Of a DNA stretch of 64,000 nt, positions 44,065 through 52,672 are shown piece after piece. Within the stretch, counting starts at the first letter, position 1, and every line of letters begins with the position of its first letter. The position numbers and the translations under genes are program-made. The notes beneath the pieces were generated by a model that was given only the letters and a program-made list of their open reading frames with translations, had not been told where the DNA came from and did not search any database. Source of the DNA: Marinospirillum celere (GTDB lineage: Bacteria > Pseudomonadota > Gammaproteobacteria > Pseudomonadales > Halomonadaceae); contig NZ_FOLH01000007.1 in assembly GCF_900112235.1 (NCBI RefSeq), positions 1-64,000 of the forward strand. Direction: 5' to 3'.

Positions 44065-46236
44065 TCAGGCTTGGTTGGCCTTCAGCTCCAAACGACGGCG
44101 GTGGAGGACAGGTTCTGTGTAGCCACTGGGCTGGGCACAGCCTTCCAATACCAATTCCAGGGCCGCCTGGAAAGCAACGGATTGCTCAAAATTGCCATGC
44201 ATGGGCTGATAGGCTGGATCCCCAGCATTTTGTCCATCAACGACCTTAGCCATGCGTTGCAGGGTTTCAATCACCTGTTCTTTGCTGCAAATGCCATGGC
44301 GTAGCCAGTTGGCAATATGCTGGCTGGAGATCCGCAGGGTGGCACGGTCTTCCATCAGGCCGACATTGTTGATGTCGGGAACCTTAGAGCAGCCCACGCC
44401 TTGGTCGACCCAGCGAACTACATAACCCAGAATACCCTGGGCATTGTTGTCCAGTTCCTGCTGAATCTCTTCAGCGGACCAACTGGGGTTTTCGGCAACC
44501 GGAATGGTTAGGATGTCATCCAGGCTGGCGCGCTCACGTGATTTGAGTTTTTCCTGAACCTCAGCAACGTTGACCTGGTGGTAGTGCAGAGCGTGCAGGG
44601 CAGCCGCAGTAGGTGAGGGGACCCAGGCCGTGTTGGCACCTGATTTGGGGTGGCCGATTTTCTGCTTGAGCATTTCACCCATCAGATCCGGCATGGCCCA
44701 CATGCCTTTACCTATTTGGGCACGGCCCTTGAGGCCACATTCCAGGCCGATATCCACATTCCACTGCTCATAGGCTTGAATCCAGGCAGAGGTCTTCATA
44801 TCGCCCTTGCGAATCATAGGGCCTGCTTCCATAGAGGTGCGCATTTCATCACCGGTACGATCCAGGAAGCCGGTGTTGATGAAGACAACCCTTTCTTTGG
44901 CGGCACGGATACATTCTTTCAGGTTAACCGTGGTGCGGCGCTCTTCATCCATGATGCCCATTTTCAGAGTGAAGCGTTCCAGACCCAGCAGGTCTTCAAC
45001 CTTGGCAAAGAGCTCATTGGAGAAGGCAACTTCTTCAGGGCCATGCATCTTGGGCTTGACGATATAAACGCTGCCCGTGCGGGAGTTACTCAGCTTACCC
45101 TTGCCCAGCAGGTCGTGCTTGGCCGCCAGGCTGGTAACGGCACAATCCAGAATACCTTCAGGAATTTCTGAGCCGTCTTTCAATAGAATGGCTGGGTTGG
45201 TCATCAGGTGACCAACGTTACGCACAAACATCAAGGAACGACCATGCAGACTAAGTTTCCCACCATCCGGTGTAGTGTATTCACGGTCAGGATTCATGGT
45301 GCGGGTAAAGGTTTTGCCACCCTTGCTGACGTCTTCAGCCAGATCACCTTTCATCAGGCCCAGCCAGTTACCGTACGCCAAAACCTTATCTTCAGCATCG
45401 ACAGCAGCAACTGAGTCTTCGCAGTCCATGATGGCAGTCAGGGCGGCTTCCATCAGCAGGTCTTTAACGCCTGCTGCATCGGTTTGGCCGATATGGTGGT
45501 TGCGGTCAATTTGAATTTCAAAATGCAAACCATGATGCTGAAGGAGTACACCGCTAGGTGCAGAGGCTTCACCGGTAAAGCCTTGTAGTTGCGCGGGGTC
45601 TTTCAGGCTGGTTGTGCTACCGTCTTTCAGGCTGACTTGCAGCTGACCGTCGGCAACCACATAACCAGTGGCATTTTTATGGCTGTCTTTTGCCAGGGGT
45701 GCACTCTGGTCCAGGAAGTCACGTGCAAAGGCAATAACCTTTTCGCCACGAACCGGGTTATAGCCAGGGCCTTTTTGAGCGCCATCATCTTCTGGGAGGG
45801 CATCAGTGCCATAGAGAGCATCATAGAGGCTGCCCCAGCGCGCATTGGCTGCATTCAGAGCAAAGCGGGCATTGGTAATAGGCACAACCAGCTGAGGGCC
45901 AGCTTGTTCGGCGATTTCAGTATCGACCTTGCTGGTCGTTGCCTGGAAGCTATCGCCTTCAGGTTGCAGATAGCCTATTTCTTTCAGAAAATTCTTATAG
46001 GCTGCAAAATCAAATTGGCCTTGGTTTTCTTGATGCCAGGTATCAATTTTCTTTTGCAGCTCATCGCGCTTTTGCAAAAGCTCACGGTTGCGGGGAGCCA
46101 GCTCATGTACCAGCTTATCAAGACCTGCCCAGAAGGCTTCGCTTGTAACTCCACTACCGGGAATAGCTTGAGTGTTAATAAAATCGTAGAGTTCTTTGGC
46201 GACCTGCAAGTCACCTGCTTGAACGCGATCAGTCAT
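44065..46236 (-). CDS. glcB: Malate synthase G
   Basis: Condenses glyoxylate with acetyl-CoA to malate in the glyoxylate/glycolate pathways. Choosing the ATG at 46236 gives 723 residues, exactly the length of E. coli GlcB, and places GAGGCG about nine bases upstream; an in-frame ATG at 46269 has no ribosome site. Recognisable blocks are [37 protein letters not shown] and the [17 protein letters not shown] region. No isocitrate lyase or glycolate oxidase gene is adjacent. Confidence 0.96.
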   Translation of the reverse strand: MTDRVQAGDLQVAKELYDFINTQAIPGSGVTSEAFWAGLDKLVHELAPRNRELLQKRDELQKKIDTWHQENQGQFDFAAYKNFLKEIGYLQPEGDSFQATTSKVDTEIAEQAGPQLVVPITNARFALNAANARWGSLYDALYGTDALPEDDGAQKGPGYNPVRGEKVIAFARDFLDQSAPLAKDSHKNATGYVVADGQLQVSLKDGSTTSLKDPAQLQGFTGEASAPSGVLLQHHGLHFEIQIDRNHHIGQTDAAGVKDLLMEAALTAIMDCEDSVAAVDAEDKVLAYGNWLGLMKGDLAEDVSKGGKTFTRTMNPDREYTTPDGGKLSLHGRSLMFVRNVGHLMTNPAILLKDGSEIPEGILDCAVTSLAAKHDLLGKGKLSNSRTGSVYIVKPKMHGPEEVAFSNELFAKVEDLLGLERFTLKMGIMDEERRTTVNLKECIRAAKERVVFINTGFLDRTGDEMRTSMEAGPMIRKGDMKTSAWIQAYEQWNVDIGLECGLKGRAQIGKGMWAMPDLMGEMLKQKIGHPKSGANTAWVPSPTAAALHALHYHQVNVAEVQEKLKSRERASLDDILTIPVAENPSWSAEEIQQELDNNAQGILGYVVRWVDQGVGCSKVPDINNVGLMEDRATLRISSQHIANWLRHGICSKEQVIETLQRMAKVVDGQNAGDPAYQPMHGNFEQSVAFQAALELVLEGCAQPSGYTEPVLHRRRLELKANQA

Positions 46237-46311
46237 GGAAAATCGCCTCTTCTTTTGGGGATTGATCATTTGCGTAACCTGAAGGAATTTGTTGTAAACT
46301 CCCCCCTAACA

Positions 46312-46392
46312 GGGTGAATTTTGTAGTAAATTTTCAGGAACTTACAAGTTGTTGAAGCAAGAAGATACAGGATTTTGTTATGAAATTCACCC
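46312..46392. repeat. 10-bp inverted repeat in the glcB/hydrolase divergent promoter region
   Basis: GGGTGAATTT (46312-46321) and AAATTCACCC (46383-46392) are perfect complements 61 bases apart. They could be two operator half-sites or the base of a long hairpin in the hydrolase leader. No function is shown. Confidence 0.5.
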
Positions 46393-46420
46393 GTCTTTAG
46401 GCGAACAGGAAGAGTCGATT

Positions 46421-47383
46421 ATGCAGGCACCTGCTTTTAAAGTAAGTTTAAGGTTATGGCCCCATACTTTTCTTGAATCCAGTTGGACCCGTCAGCCAGA
46501 AAAAGACTATGCCGATTACCTCAGCTTCTATGGCATGGCTAGTGTTGACGACCCTTTGCTGGCACAAGTTCGAGCGGGCTGGGTGCTGGAAGGTGAGCAG
46601 AGAGTTTGGCTGCAAGGTTTTAAGCCACAGCTAGGCGATCAGCAGGCTGCCGCAGGCACTTTGCTGCATCTGCACGGCTACTATGATCACGGCGGCCTTT
46701 ACCCCCACCTGCAGCGTTGGGCTTTGGCTCATGGGTTGCACTATCTGGCGGTTGATATGCCGGGCCACGGTTTATCCAGTGGCTCCAGGGCCAGTATTGA
46801 TGACTTTGGAATTTACCAGCAGTTTCTTAGGCGCCTGGTAGACCTGTTGGAAAAAGAAAATTTGCCTCGACCCTGGATGCTTTCTGGATTTTCCACAGGG
46901 GGTGCCGTTGCCCTGGAACACTTACTCACTAACAATTGTTTTGACCGTATCGCCTTATTGGCACCCCTGGTGAGACCCTTTGGCTGGAAGGCAGCGAGAA
47001 AATGGCTGCCTTTGGCATCACTGTTTTTTAGCCATCTGCCGCGTAAGTTTCGCGCCAATTCTCATGATGCCAAGTTTTTGGAATTTATTCGTGATCAGGA
47101 CCCTCTGCAGGCAAGGCGCTTGCCTCTGGCCTGGGTCAAGGCTTTGAACCGCTGGATTCCCTACATTGAAAAGGCACCTGCTGCTGGGGAAAAGGTGGTG
47201 ATTATCCAGGGAGAAGCTGATACTACAGTGGATTGGCAATATAATTTGACGGTACTTCACCGCTTGGTGCCGACGGCCAAAACCTTCTTGATTAAGGATT
47301 GCGGTCATCACCTCTTGAACGAAGTATCTGAAAAGCGGCAAGAAACGCTGGACCGGCTGACACAAGGGTTGTTGAAGGATTGA
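46421..47383 (+). CDS. Alpha/beta hydrolase (lysophospholipase-like)
   Basis: 320 residues, cytosolic by sequence. The nucleophile elbow is GFSTGG (Ser158), with acid candidates in GEADTTVDW (Asp267 or Asp271) and His296/297 in DCGHHLLNE. The oxyanion strand LLHLHGYYDHGG is typical of the serine aminopeptidase/lysophospholipase group. Substrate unknown. The ATG at 46421 is preceded by AGGAAGAG; upstream TTG codons in frame are less likely. Divergent from glcB and 27 bp before a lipoprotein gene that may be cotranscribed. Confidence 0.82.
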   Translation: MQAPAFKVSLRLWPHTFLESSWTRQPEKDYADYLSFYGMASVDDPLLAQVRAGWVLEGEQRVWLQGFKPQLGDQQAAAGTLLHLHGYYDHGGLYPHLQRWALAHGLHYLAVDMPGHGLSSGSRASIDDFGIYQQFLRRLVDLLEKENLPRPWMLSGFSTGGAVALEHLLTNNCFDRIALLAPLVRPFGWKAARKWLPLASLFFSHLPRKFRANSHDAKFLEFIRDQDPLQARRLPLAWVKALNRWIPYIEKAPAAGEKVVIIQGEADTTVDWQYNLTVLHRLVPTAKTFLIKDCGHHLLNEVSEKRQETLDRLTQGLLKD

Positions 47384-47410
47384 GTTGAGCTTTCTTAAGA
47401 GGAAAATACC

Positions 47411-47590
47411 ATGCTGAAATTGATAAAGTCTTGGGGTTTGTTGTTGTTAATTAGTCTGGTTGTTGCAGGCTGCTCGTCACCCATGAAAGATCTGCCCAAA
47501 GAAGACCCCCGCGCTCAACAAGAGCGCCAGGATCGTATGCAACGGGATCACCGGGAGGCCAGTGAGCGCCTGGACCGCCAAGTGCGTTGA
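47411..47590 (+). CDS. Small putative lipoprotein
   Basis: A 59-residue gene, start MLKLIKSWGLLLLISLVVAG followed by Cys21 in a VAGC lipobox. The mature part of about 39 residues is very polar and arginine-rich (RAQQERQDRMQRDHREASERL), probably one helix. AGAGGA lies nine bases before the ATG. It follows the hydrolase gene by 27 bp and its stop is 5 bp from the convergent M48 protease stop. I do not recognise a family. Confidence 0.72.
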   Translation: MLKLIKSWGLLLLISLVVAGCSSPMKDLPKEDPRAQQERQDRMQRDHREASERLDRQVR

Positions 47591-47595
47591 TCGGG

Positions 47596-49299
47596 TTACT
47601 TCTCTTTGGGTAGGAGTCTGGCCAGGCTACTGGCAGCCGGGTTGCCCTGCAAATGCAGATGCTCAACCAGACTTTTACCCGAAGTCAGCTGGACTCTGGC
47701 TGGATGGGCGCCACGCCGGATTAGCCTGATGACGGCTGAGTAGTTGTTTTCATTGAAGGCAGTGACCAGGAGTCTATCCAGCTCGGGTGCTGATTTGCGG
47801 GTAAACAGCCGGGTCGCAACAAAAAAGCGCAGTAAAAAGACCTTCTGCTGAATCCACGCCAGGGTTTTCTTGATCCAGCGAAGAGAAGCAAAAAAGAGTC
47901 GAATCAAAAAGAGTTCGGTCAGCAGGGTGCTGGCCAGGGGTAGCCATTTGAGTGCTGACTGGTCCAAGCTGATTTGCCAACCAGTCCACTGATTTAAGAG
48001 TGGTAAAAACTGCAGGTAGAGGTCAGTAATACCTGTTTGCAGGTTGTAATGAAAATGGATCAAAAAATCCCAGACCTGATAGCTCAGGCTCTGTACCAGG
48101 GGCCAGAGCAGGGTGCTTTCTTCGAGTAACCAGAACACTAGATACTGCAGGCTGTTGATCACCACTAGCCAGCTTTGAACAAGGAAGTTGATCGCTGTTT
48201 CAACGCCGGGAATAGCAATGAGCTGGCCCAGTAGAAATTGAAAGCTGGGGTCAAAGTAGCCAGCCGGAAGTACTTGGGCCAATTCACCCAGCCACCAAGC
48301 CAACAAACCCAACAAAGGAAACAGTAAAAGAGCGGTTATTCTGGCTGCAATACTGCCACTGATTAACTGATTACTGGATTTCTCACCACCGCGACGATGG
48401 ATATACAGTAGCCGGGAAATACCATCTGGGTGACTGTCGAACATATTGCTTCTGGACTGAATGGGTAGACTGCTGAGTCCCAGGAAAATGGATGGCCAGC
48501 CTACTGCTTTGGCGGCTTGGCGATCACAGCGAAACTCAATGGCCCGACTGACGGCCGCATCCAGACGACGATAGAGGCTGCTGAGCAGATTGATCAAACC
48601 TGTTGTCAGGTTGTGGATCAAAGCCATGCCCCAGCGAATGAACAGGCCAATAATTAATAGAATGGGCAGGAAGGTCCAGAGGGTTTGGAAAACCTTGTTC
48701 CTGATCGACATATGTAAATTAAACTGTCTGGCCAAAGCCATGCGGTACTGGCCGCTTAGGAAATCCCAGTTGGTCAGGTGAGAAAGCTCGTGGGCAAGAA
48801 TGCCTTTAACGGCGGCTATGCGCTGCTCAGGCGCATTTTTTTCGATCAGGGTTTTAACGAGGCCGCCATAGATCATCACCCCCTTATGCCTTAGATCTCG
48901 GAAAGCAATCGCATTGATTTCACCACTGGGGTTGTAAAAAACGCGTGCGCTTTTCTCGCCAGGAAACTGTTGTTTGACCTCTTCAAAAGCCTGGTGGAGC
49001 CAAGCCAGATTAGGGTGGTCTGCAGTGGCTTCTTCAATTTGTGGATCCTGAGTGATTTTACGATAGGTCAGGCCAAACACATTGTCAGCGATGACCTGTA
49101 GCAGGATGGAGCTGACATAGAGAAAAAGAGCCGTGTAAAGAAGACGCCATTGATCCCAGGGTAGATAGCCAGAGATATACAGCCAGTCCAGCAAATAAAC
49201 CAGGGGTAGAAGGACGGGGGCGTAAATCAGCAGGGTAATGCTTACAAAAAAGAGGGTGCCAAGAATGACCTGAAAAGGAGCCGCGATAAGAGCCAGCAT
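47596..49299 (-). CDS. Membrane-bound M48 family zinc metallopeptidase
   Basis: 567 residues. Two N-terminal helices (about 5-35 and 52-72) precede a catalytic domain with the zinc motif HELSH (His170, Glu171, His174) and third ligand Glu255 in EFRCDRQA, as in HtpX-type proteases. Several hydrophobic segments follow between 210 and 450. The last 50 residues (LLVTAFNENNYSAVIRLIRRGAHPARVQL) look like one ankyrin-type repeat. It is about twice the length of HtpX. A role in membrane protein quality control is inferred from the family. A 12-bp palindrome lies just upstream. Confidence 0.85.
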   Translation of the reverse strand: MLALIAAPFQVILGTLFFVSITLLIYAPVLLPLVYLLDWLYISGYLPWDQWRLLYTALFLYVSSILLQVIADNVFGLTYRKITQDPQIEEATADHPNLAWLHQAFEEVKQQFPGEKSARVFYNPSGEINAIAFRDLRHKGVMIYGGLVKTLIEKNAPEQRIAAVKGILAHELSHLTNWDFLSGQYRMALARQFNLHMSIRNKVFQTLWTFLPILLIIGLFIRWGMALIHNLTTGLINLLSSLYRRLDAAVSRAIEFRCDRQAAKAVGWPSIFLGLSSLPIQSRSNMFDSHPDGISRLLYIHRRGGEKSSNQLISGSIAARITALLLFPLLGLLAWWLGELAQVLPAGYFDPSFQFLLGQLIAIPGVETAINFLVQSWLVVINSLQYLVFWLLEESTLLWPLVQSLSYQVWDFLIHFHYNLQTGITDLYLQFLPLLNQWTGWQISLDQSALKWLPLASTLLTELFLIRLFFASLRWIKKTLAWIQQKVFLLRFFVATRLFTRKSAPELDRLLVTAFNENNYSAVIRLIRRGAHPARVQLTSGKSLVEHLHLQGNPAASSLARLLPKEK

Positions 49300-49325
49300 A
49301 CTAACTTCCTGAAGAGAATTGTCTG

Positions 49326-49337
49326 TTAACCGGTTAA
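49326..49337. promoter_or_regulatory. 12-bp palindrome upstream of the M48 protease gene
   Basis: TTAACCGGTTAA is a perfect palindrome 27 bases before the protease start on the minus strand. A CATAAC element beside it and a TTTTCA element 16 bases further could form a weak promoter, which would place the palindrome over the transcription start, as for an operator. Confidence 0.5.
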
Positions 49338-49434
49338 GTTATGGGAAGATAGCAGCTTTTGAAAAGTTGGGGTTGATAGAAAATGTAACTTTTCTGGGTG
49401 TTTTTGCAGTGGTAGATAAGGGTTTCAAAGACTG

Positions 49435-49452
49435 GGCACCTTCCCTGGTGCC
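49435..49452 (-). terminator. Weak terminator-like hairpin after serA
   Basis: On the minus strand GGCACC and GGTGCC form a 6-bp stem 17 bases after the serA stop. The bases that follow (CAGTCTTTG) are only slightly T-rich, so termination efficiency is doubtful. The rest of the 169-bp gap up to the M48 gene holds nothing else I can identify on either strand. Confidence 0.35.
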
Positions 49453-49468
49453 AAGGAACCAAGAGGTT

Positions 49469-50701
49469 TTAAAAAAGCACGCGGCTACGTATGGTGCCTT
49501 TAACCTTTTTAAGCGCTTCGAGTGCCTGCTGGCTGTATTCCACATCAACATCCACCACTACATAGCCAACCTTGTCGTTGGTTTGCAGGTACTGGCTGGA
49601 GATATTGATACCATTTTCAGAAAGCACCCGGTTGATTTCCGAGAGGACGCCGGGGATATTCTCATGAATGTGCAGCAAGCGGTGTTTCCCGGGGTGGGAA
49701 GGAAGTGCCACTTCAGGGAAATTGACCGCAAAAGTAGTCGTCCCATTGTCGCTGTAACGAATCAGCTTTTCGGATACTTCCTTACCGATATTAGCTTGAG
49801 CTTCCAGCGTGGAACCACCGATGTGCGGAGTCAAAATGACATTGTTCAGGCCACGTAGGGGGCTGACAAACTCATCGTCGTTACCCCGAGGTTCTACCGG
49901 GAAAACATCAATGGCCGCACCGGCCAGGTGTCCAGACTGAAGAACATCGGCCAGGTCTTCAATAACCACGACGCTTCCACGCGATGCATTGATCAAATGA
50001 GCACCGGCTTTCATTTTGCGTAGTTGCTCACCGGCAATCATCCACTTGGTGGATTCCAATTCAGGGACGTGCAGGGTGACGATATCCGACATGCCCAGCA
50101 GCTCATCCAGAGTTTCAACTTGGCGGGCATTGCCTAAAGGCAACTTGGCGACTACATCATAGTAGTAGACTTCCATGCCCAGGCCTTCCGCAAGTACGGA
50201 CAGCTGAGAGCCGATATTGCCATAGCCCACAATACCCAGCTTTTTACCGCGCAGCTCATAGCTGCCTTCGGCTGACTTGATCCAGCCGCCTTTGTGACAT
50301 TCGGCGCTCTTGTGAGGAATGCCTCGCATCAGCATGATCATTTCACCCAATACCAGCTCAGCAACTGAACGGGTATTGGAATAGGGCGCATTAAAGACAG
50401 GGATGCCGCGAATCAGTCCCGAATAGAGCTCGACCTGATTGGTGCCTATGCAAAAACAGCCGACAGCAACCAGTTTTTTGGCTGCTGCAAAAACCTCTTC
50501 AGTCAGTTGGGTGCGTGAGCGGATGCCAATAAAGTGAGCATCTTCAACGGCCTTGAGCAGTTCGGCTTCAGGAAGGGACTTGGGGTGGTATTCAATATTG
50601 GTGTAGCCATTGGCCTTGAAATTGTCCACAGCGGTCTGGTGAACGCCTTCAAGTAACAGGATCTTAATCTTGCCTTTATCCAGTGAAGTGGTTTTAGCCA
50701 T
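49469..50701 (-). CDS. serA: D-3-phosphoglycerate dehydrogenase
   Basis: First enzyme of serine synthesis, oxidising 3-phosphoglycerate with NAD. The chosen start gives 410 residues, exactly E. coli length, with the matching start MAKTTSLDKGKIKILLLEGV. The nucleotide motif GIVGYGNIGSQ, the catalytic His in TPHIGGSTLEAQ, and a C-terminal ACT domain (IPGVLSEINRVLSENGINI) for serine feedback are present. SerA of this type can also reduce 2-oxoglutarate to D-2-hydroxyglutarate. The divergent neighbour is probably the enzyme that recycles that product. Confidence 0.96.
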   Translation of the reverse strand: MAKTTSLDKGKIKILLLEGVHQTAVDNFKANGYTNIEYHPKSLPEAELLKAVEDAHFIGIRSRTQLTEEVFAAAKKLVAVGCFCIGTNQVELYSGLIRGIPVFNAPYSNTRSVAELVLGEMIMLMRGIPHKSAECHKGGWIKSAEGSYELRGKKLGIVGYGNIGSQLSVLAEGLGMEVYYYDVVAKLPLGNARQVETLDELLGMSDIVTLHVPELESTKWMIAGEQLRKMKAGAHLINASRGSVVVIEDLADVLQSGHLAGAAIDVFPVEPRGNDDEFVSPLRGLNNVILTPHIGGSTLEAQANIGKEVSEKLIRYSDNGTTTFAVNFPEVALPSHPGKHRLLHIHENIPGVLSEINRVLSENGINISSQYLQTNDKVGYVVVDVDVEYSQQALEALKKVKGTIRSRVLF

Positions 50702-50769
50702 GAAGCAGGTTTCCGTGATGGAGGGTCTGTTGGAAAAAGTTCGTCTGGGCAAGCCAGCTTAAAGGAAGC

Positions 50770-50781
50770 TATGTTAACATA
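50770..50781. promoter_or_regulatory. 12-bp palindrome in the serA / D2HGDH divergent promoter
   Basis: TATGTTAACATA is a perfect palindrome 68 bp from the serA start and 113 bp from the dehydrogenase start, in an A/T-rich patch where both promoters are likely to lie. It is a good candidate operator for a shared regulator. No regulator gene is adjacent. Confidence 0.5.
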
Positions 50782-50893
50782 TCATGCTGCATATTAAGCC
50801 TGAATCTGACTGAAAATGGCTGAAGTTTAACCTGCAAGCCATTCATTTTTGTTTGGCCTCCAGCCTCAAGTCAGGCAGTTAGTGGAGATAAGA

Positions 50894-52288
50894 ATGACCC
50901 CTGAGCAAATCAAGCAAGCAATTGAAGACCTGATAGGTACAGACCGGGTTCGCCTGGATGGTGAAGCCCTGGATATTTATGGTCGGGACTGGACCAAAAT
51001 CCATACGCCCAGACCACGAGCGATTGCTTTTCCACGCTCTACGGAAGATGTTCAGGCGATTGTTCGCTTTGCCCGCGAAAATAAGATTGCGCTGGTTCCC
51101 TCCGGTGGACGGACTGGCTTATCGGCGGGTGCGGTAGCAGCCAATGATGAACTGGTTGTGGTCATGGATTACATGAACAAGGTTATTGACTTCAACCCAG
51201 TTGATCGCAGTGTCACGGTTCAGGCAGGCATGATTACCGAGCAATTGCAGAAATTTGCCGAAGACCAGGGGCTTTACTACCCAGTTGACTTTGCCTCGGC
51301 AGGCTCCAGTCAGATTGGCGGTAATATTTCCACCAATGCCGGCGGCATCAAGGTGATCAAGTATGGCATGACCCGTGACTGGGTGCTGGGCTTGAAAGTA
51401 GTGACCGGTGCGGGTGACGTTCTGGAGCTGAACAAGGGGTTGATCAAGAACAATACCGGCTATGACCTTCGCCACCTGTTTATTGGCGCTGAAGGCACTC
51501 TGGGAATTATTACCGAAGCAACCATCAAACTGACCCGGCCTCCCAAGAACCTGACCGTTATGGTTCTGGGTACACCGACCATGCAGGATGTTATGCAGGT
51601 ACTCAAAGCCTTCCAGAGTCAGGTTGATTTAACGGCCTTTGAATTCTTCTCCAATAATGCTTTGGATAAGGTCGTGGCTCATCACCAGCTGCAACGCCCT
51701 TTTGACAGTGTCACTGACTACTATGCCCTGCTGGAGTTTGAAGCTGAAACAGAAGAAGTCATGGACAGAGCCATGCAGGTTTTTGAACACTGTATGGAAG
51801 AAGGCTGGGTGGAAGACGGCTCGATCAGTCAAAGTGAAGCCCAGGCGCAAAGCCTATGGAGCCTGCGCGAATTTATTTCGGAGACCATCAGCCATGAAAC
51901 GCCCTATAAAAATGACCTTTCAGTGCTGGTTTCCAAGGTGCCGGAATTCCTGAAAGAAGTGGATGATTTTGTCGCAGAAACCTATCCAGGCTTTGAGATT
52001 GTCTGGTTCGGACATATCGGTGATGGCAATCTGCACCTGAATATCCTTAAACCCAAGGATATGGAAAAGGATGCTTTCTTTGAGAAATGCCATCACGTCA
52101 GTGACAAGGTTTTTGCGATCACCCAAAGATATGCCGGAAGCGTGTCTGCTGAACATGGCGTGGGCCTGGTCAAAAAAGATTTCCTGCATTTCAGCCGTAG
52201 CCCTGAAGAGTTGGCTTATATGAAAGCGATCATGCAGGTTTTTGATCCTGGCAACATCATGAATCCGGGCAAAATGTTTGATGCATGA
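50894..52288 (+). CDS. FAD-linked oxidase, probable D-2-hydroxyglutarate dehydrogenase
   Basis: 464 residues of the GlcD/VAO family. The FAD-binding PCMH domain has VALVPSGGRTGLSAGAVAA-type sequence near residue 60 and the GGNISTNAGGIKVIKYGMTRDWVLG block; the C-terminal substrate domain has WFGHIGDGNLHLNI and ends SAEHGVGLVKKDF. In Pseudomonas the gene beside serA encodes D-2-hydroxyglutarate dehydrogenase, which returns the SerA by-product to 2-oxoglutarate and passes electrons to ETF. The same role is inferred from position and family. D-lactate or glycolate oxidase activity is the alternative. ATG 50894 follows GGAGATA. Confidence 0.85.
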   Translation: MTPEQIKQAIEDLIGTDRVRLDGEALDIYGRDWTKIHTPRPRAIAFPRSTEDVQAIVRFARENKIALVPSGGRTGLSAGAVAANDELVVVMDYMNKVIDFNPVDRSVTVQAGMITEQLQKFAEDQGLYYPVDFASAGSSQIGGNISTNAGGIKVIKYGMTRDWVLGLKVVTGAGDVLELNKGLIKNNTGYDLRHLFIGAEGTLGIITEATIKLTRPPKNLTVMVLGTPTMQDVMQVLKAFQSQVDLTAFEFFSNNALDKVVAHHQLQRPFDSVTDYYALLEFEAETEEVMDRAMQVFEHCMEEGWVEDGSISQSEAQAQSLWSLREFISETISHETPYKNDLSVLVSKVPEFLKEVDDFVAETYPGFEIVWFGHIGDGNLHLNILKPKDMEKDAFFEKCHHVSDKVFAITQRYAGSVSAEHGVGLVKKDFLHFSRSPEELAYMKAIMQVFDPGNIMNPGKMFDA

Positions 52289-52294
52289 TGGTTA

Positions 52295-52407
52295 AGCAGG
52301 CTAGGTCAGGGTGTCTGTCTGGTCAGGACGTATGAATACGTCCCTGTAAACTCTGACTGCAACTTCCTGTTGCAGACAGCCTGACAAGACAACCCCCCCG
52401 ACCTGCT
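52295..52407 (+). repeat. Branched inverted-repeat element (structured RNA or dispersed palindromic repeat)
   Basis: Nested pairings fill the gap between D2HGDH and xseB. AGCAGG (52295-52300) pairs with CCTGCT (52402-52407). GTCAGGGTGTCTG (52305-52317) pairs with CAGACAGCCTGAC (52373-52385), 12 of 13 positions. Inside lie CAGGACGTAT / ATACGTCCCTG (one bulge, near 52324-52347) and CTGCAAC / GTTGCAG (52357-52375). The layout is a stem with two inner hairpins. No T-run follows, so it is not a simple terminator. Identity unknown. Confidence 0.65.
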
Positions 52408-52435
52408 GATAACAAGGCTTAGTTAAGGCGAGAAA

Positions 52436-52672
52436 ATGGCAAACGAGCAGGATTTTGAACAGCAGTTAAAACAGCTGGAAGAGCTGGTCACCCGCATGGA
52501 GTCAGGGGAGCTGTCCTTGGAGGCTTCCTTACAGGCTTTTGAACAGGGTGTTCAGCTGACTCGCAATTGCCAGCAGCTACTTAACCAAGCTGAGCAACGT
52601 GTCAGTCGGCTCCAAGAAAGTCAGGGGCAGGTCAGTTTTGAGCCCTTGACCAACGGAGGTCAGACCGACTGA
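52436..52672 (+). CDS. xseB: Exodeoxyribonuclease VII small subunit
   Basis: 78-residue coiled-coil partner of XseA in a single-strand exonuclease. Family core [23 protein letters not shown] is present. The A of the ispA ATG is the last base of its TGA, so the genes are coupled. xseA itself is not in the window. The order xseB-ispA-dxs is standard in gammaproteobacteria. Confidence 0.95.
   Translation: MANEQDFEQQLKQLEELVTRMESGELSLEASLQAFEQGVQLTRNCQQLLNQAEQRVSRLQESQGQVSFEPLTNGGQTD

Noticed and set aside
49319-49858. Plus-strand frame of 179 codons over the serA 3' end and the gap after it.
   Set aside because: It overlaps serA antisense for most of its length and has no recognisable family or ribosome site.
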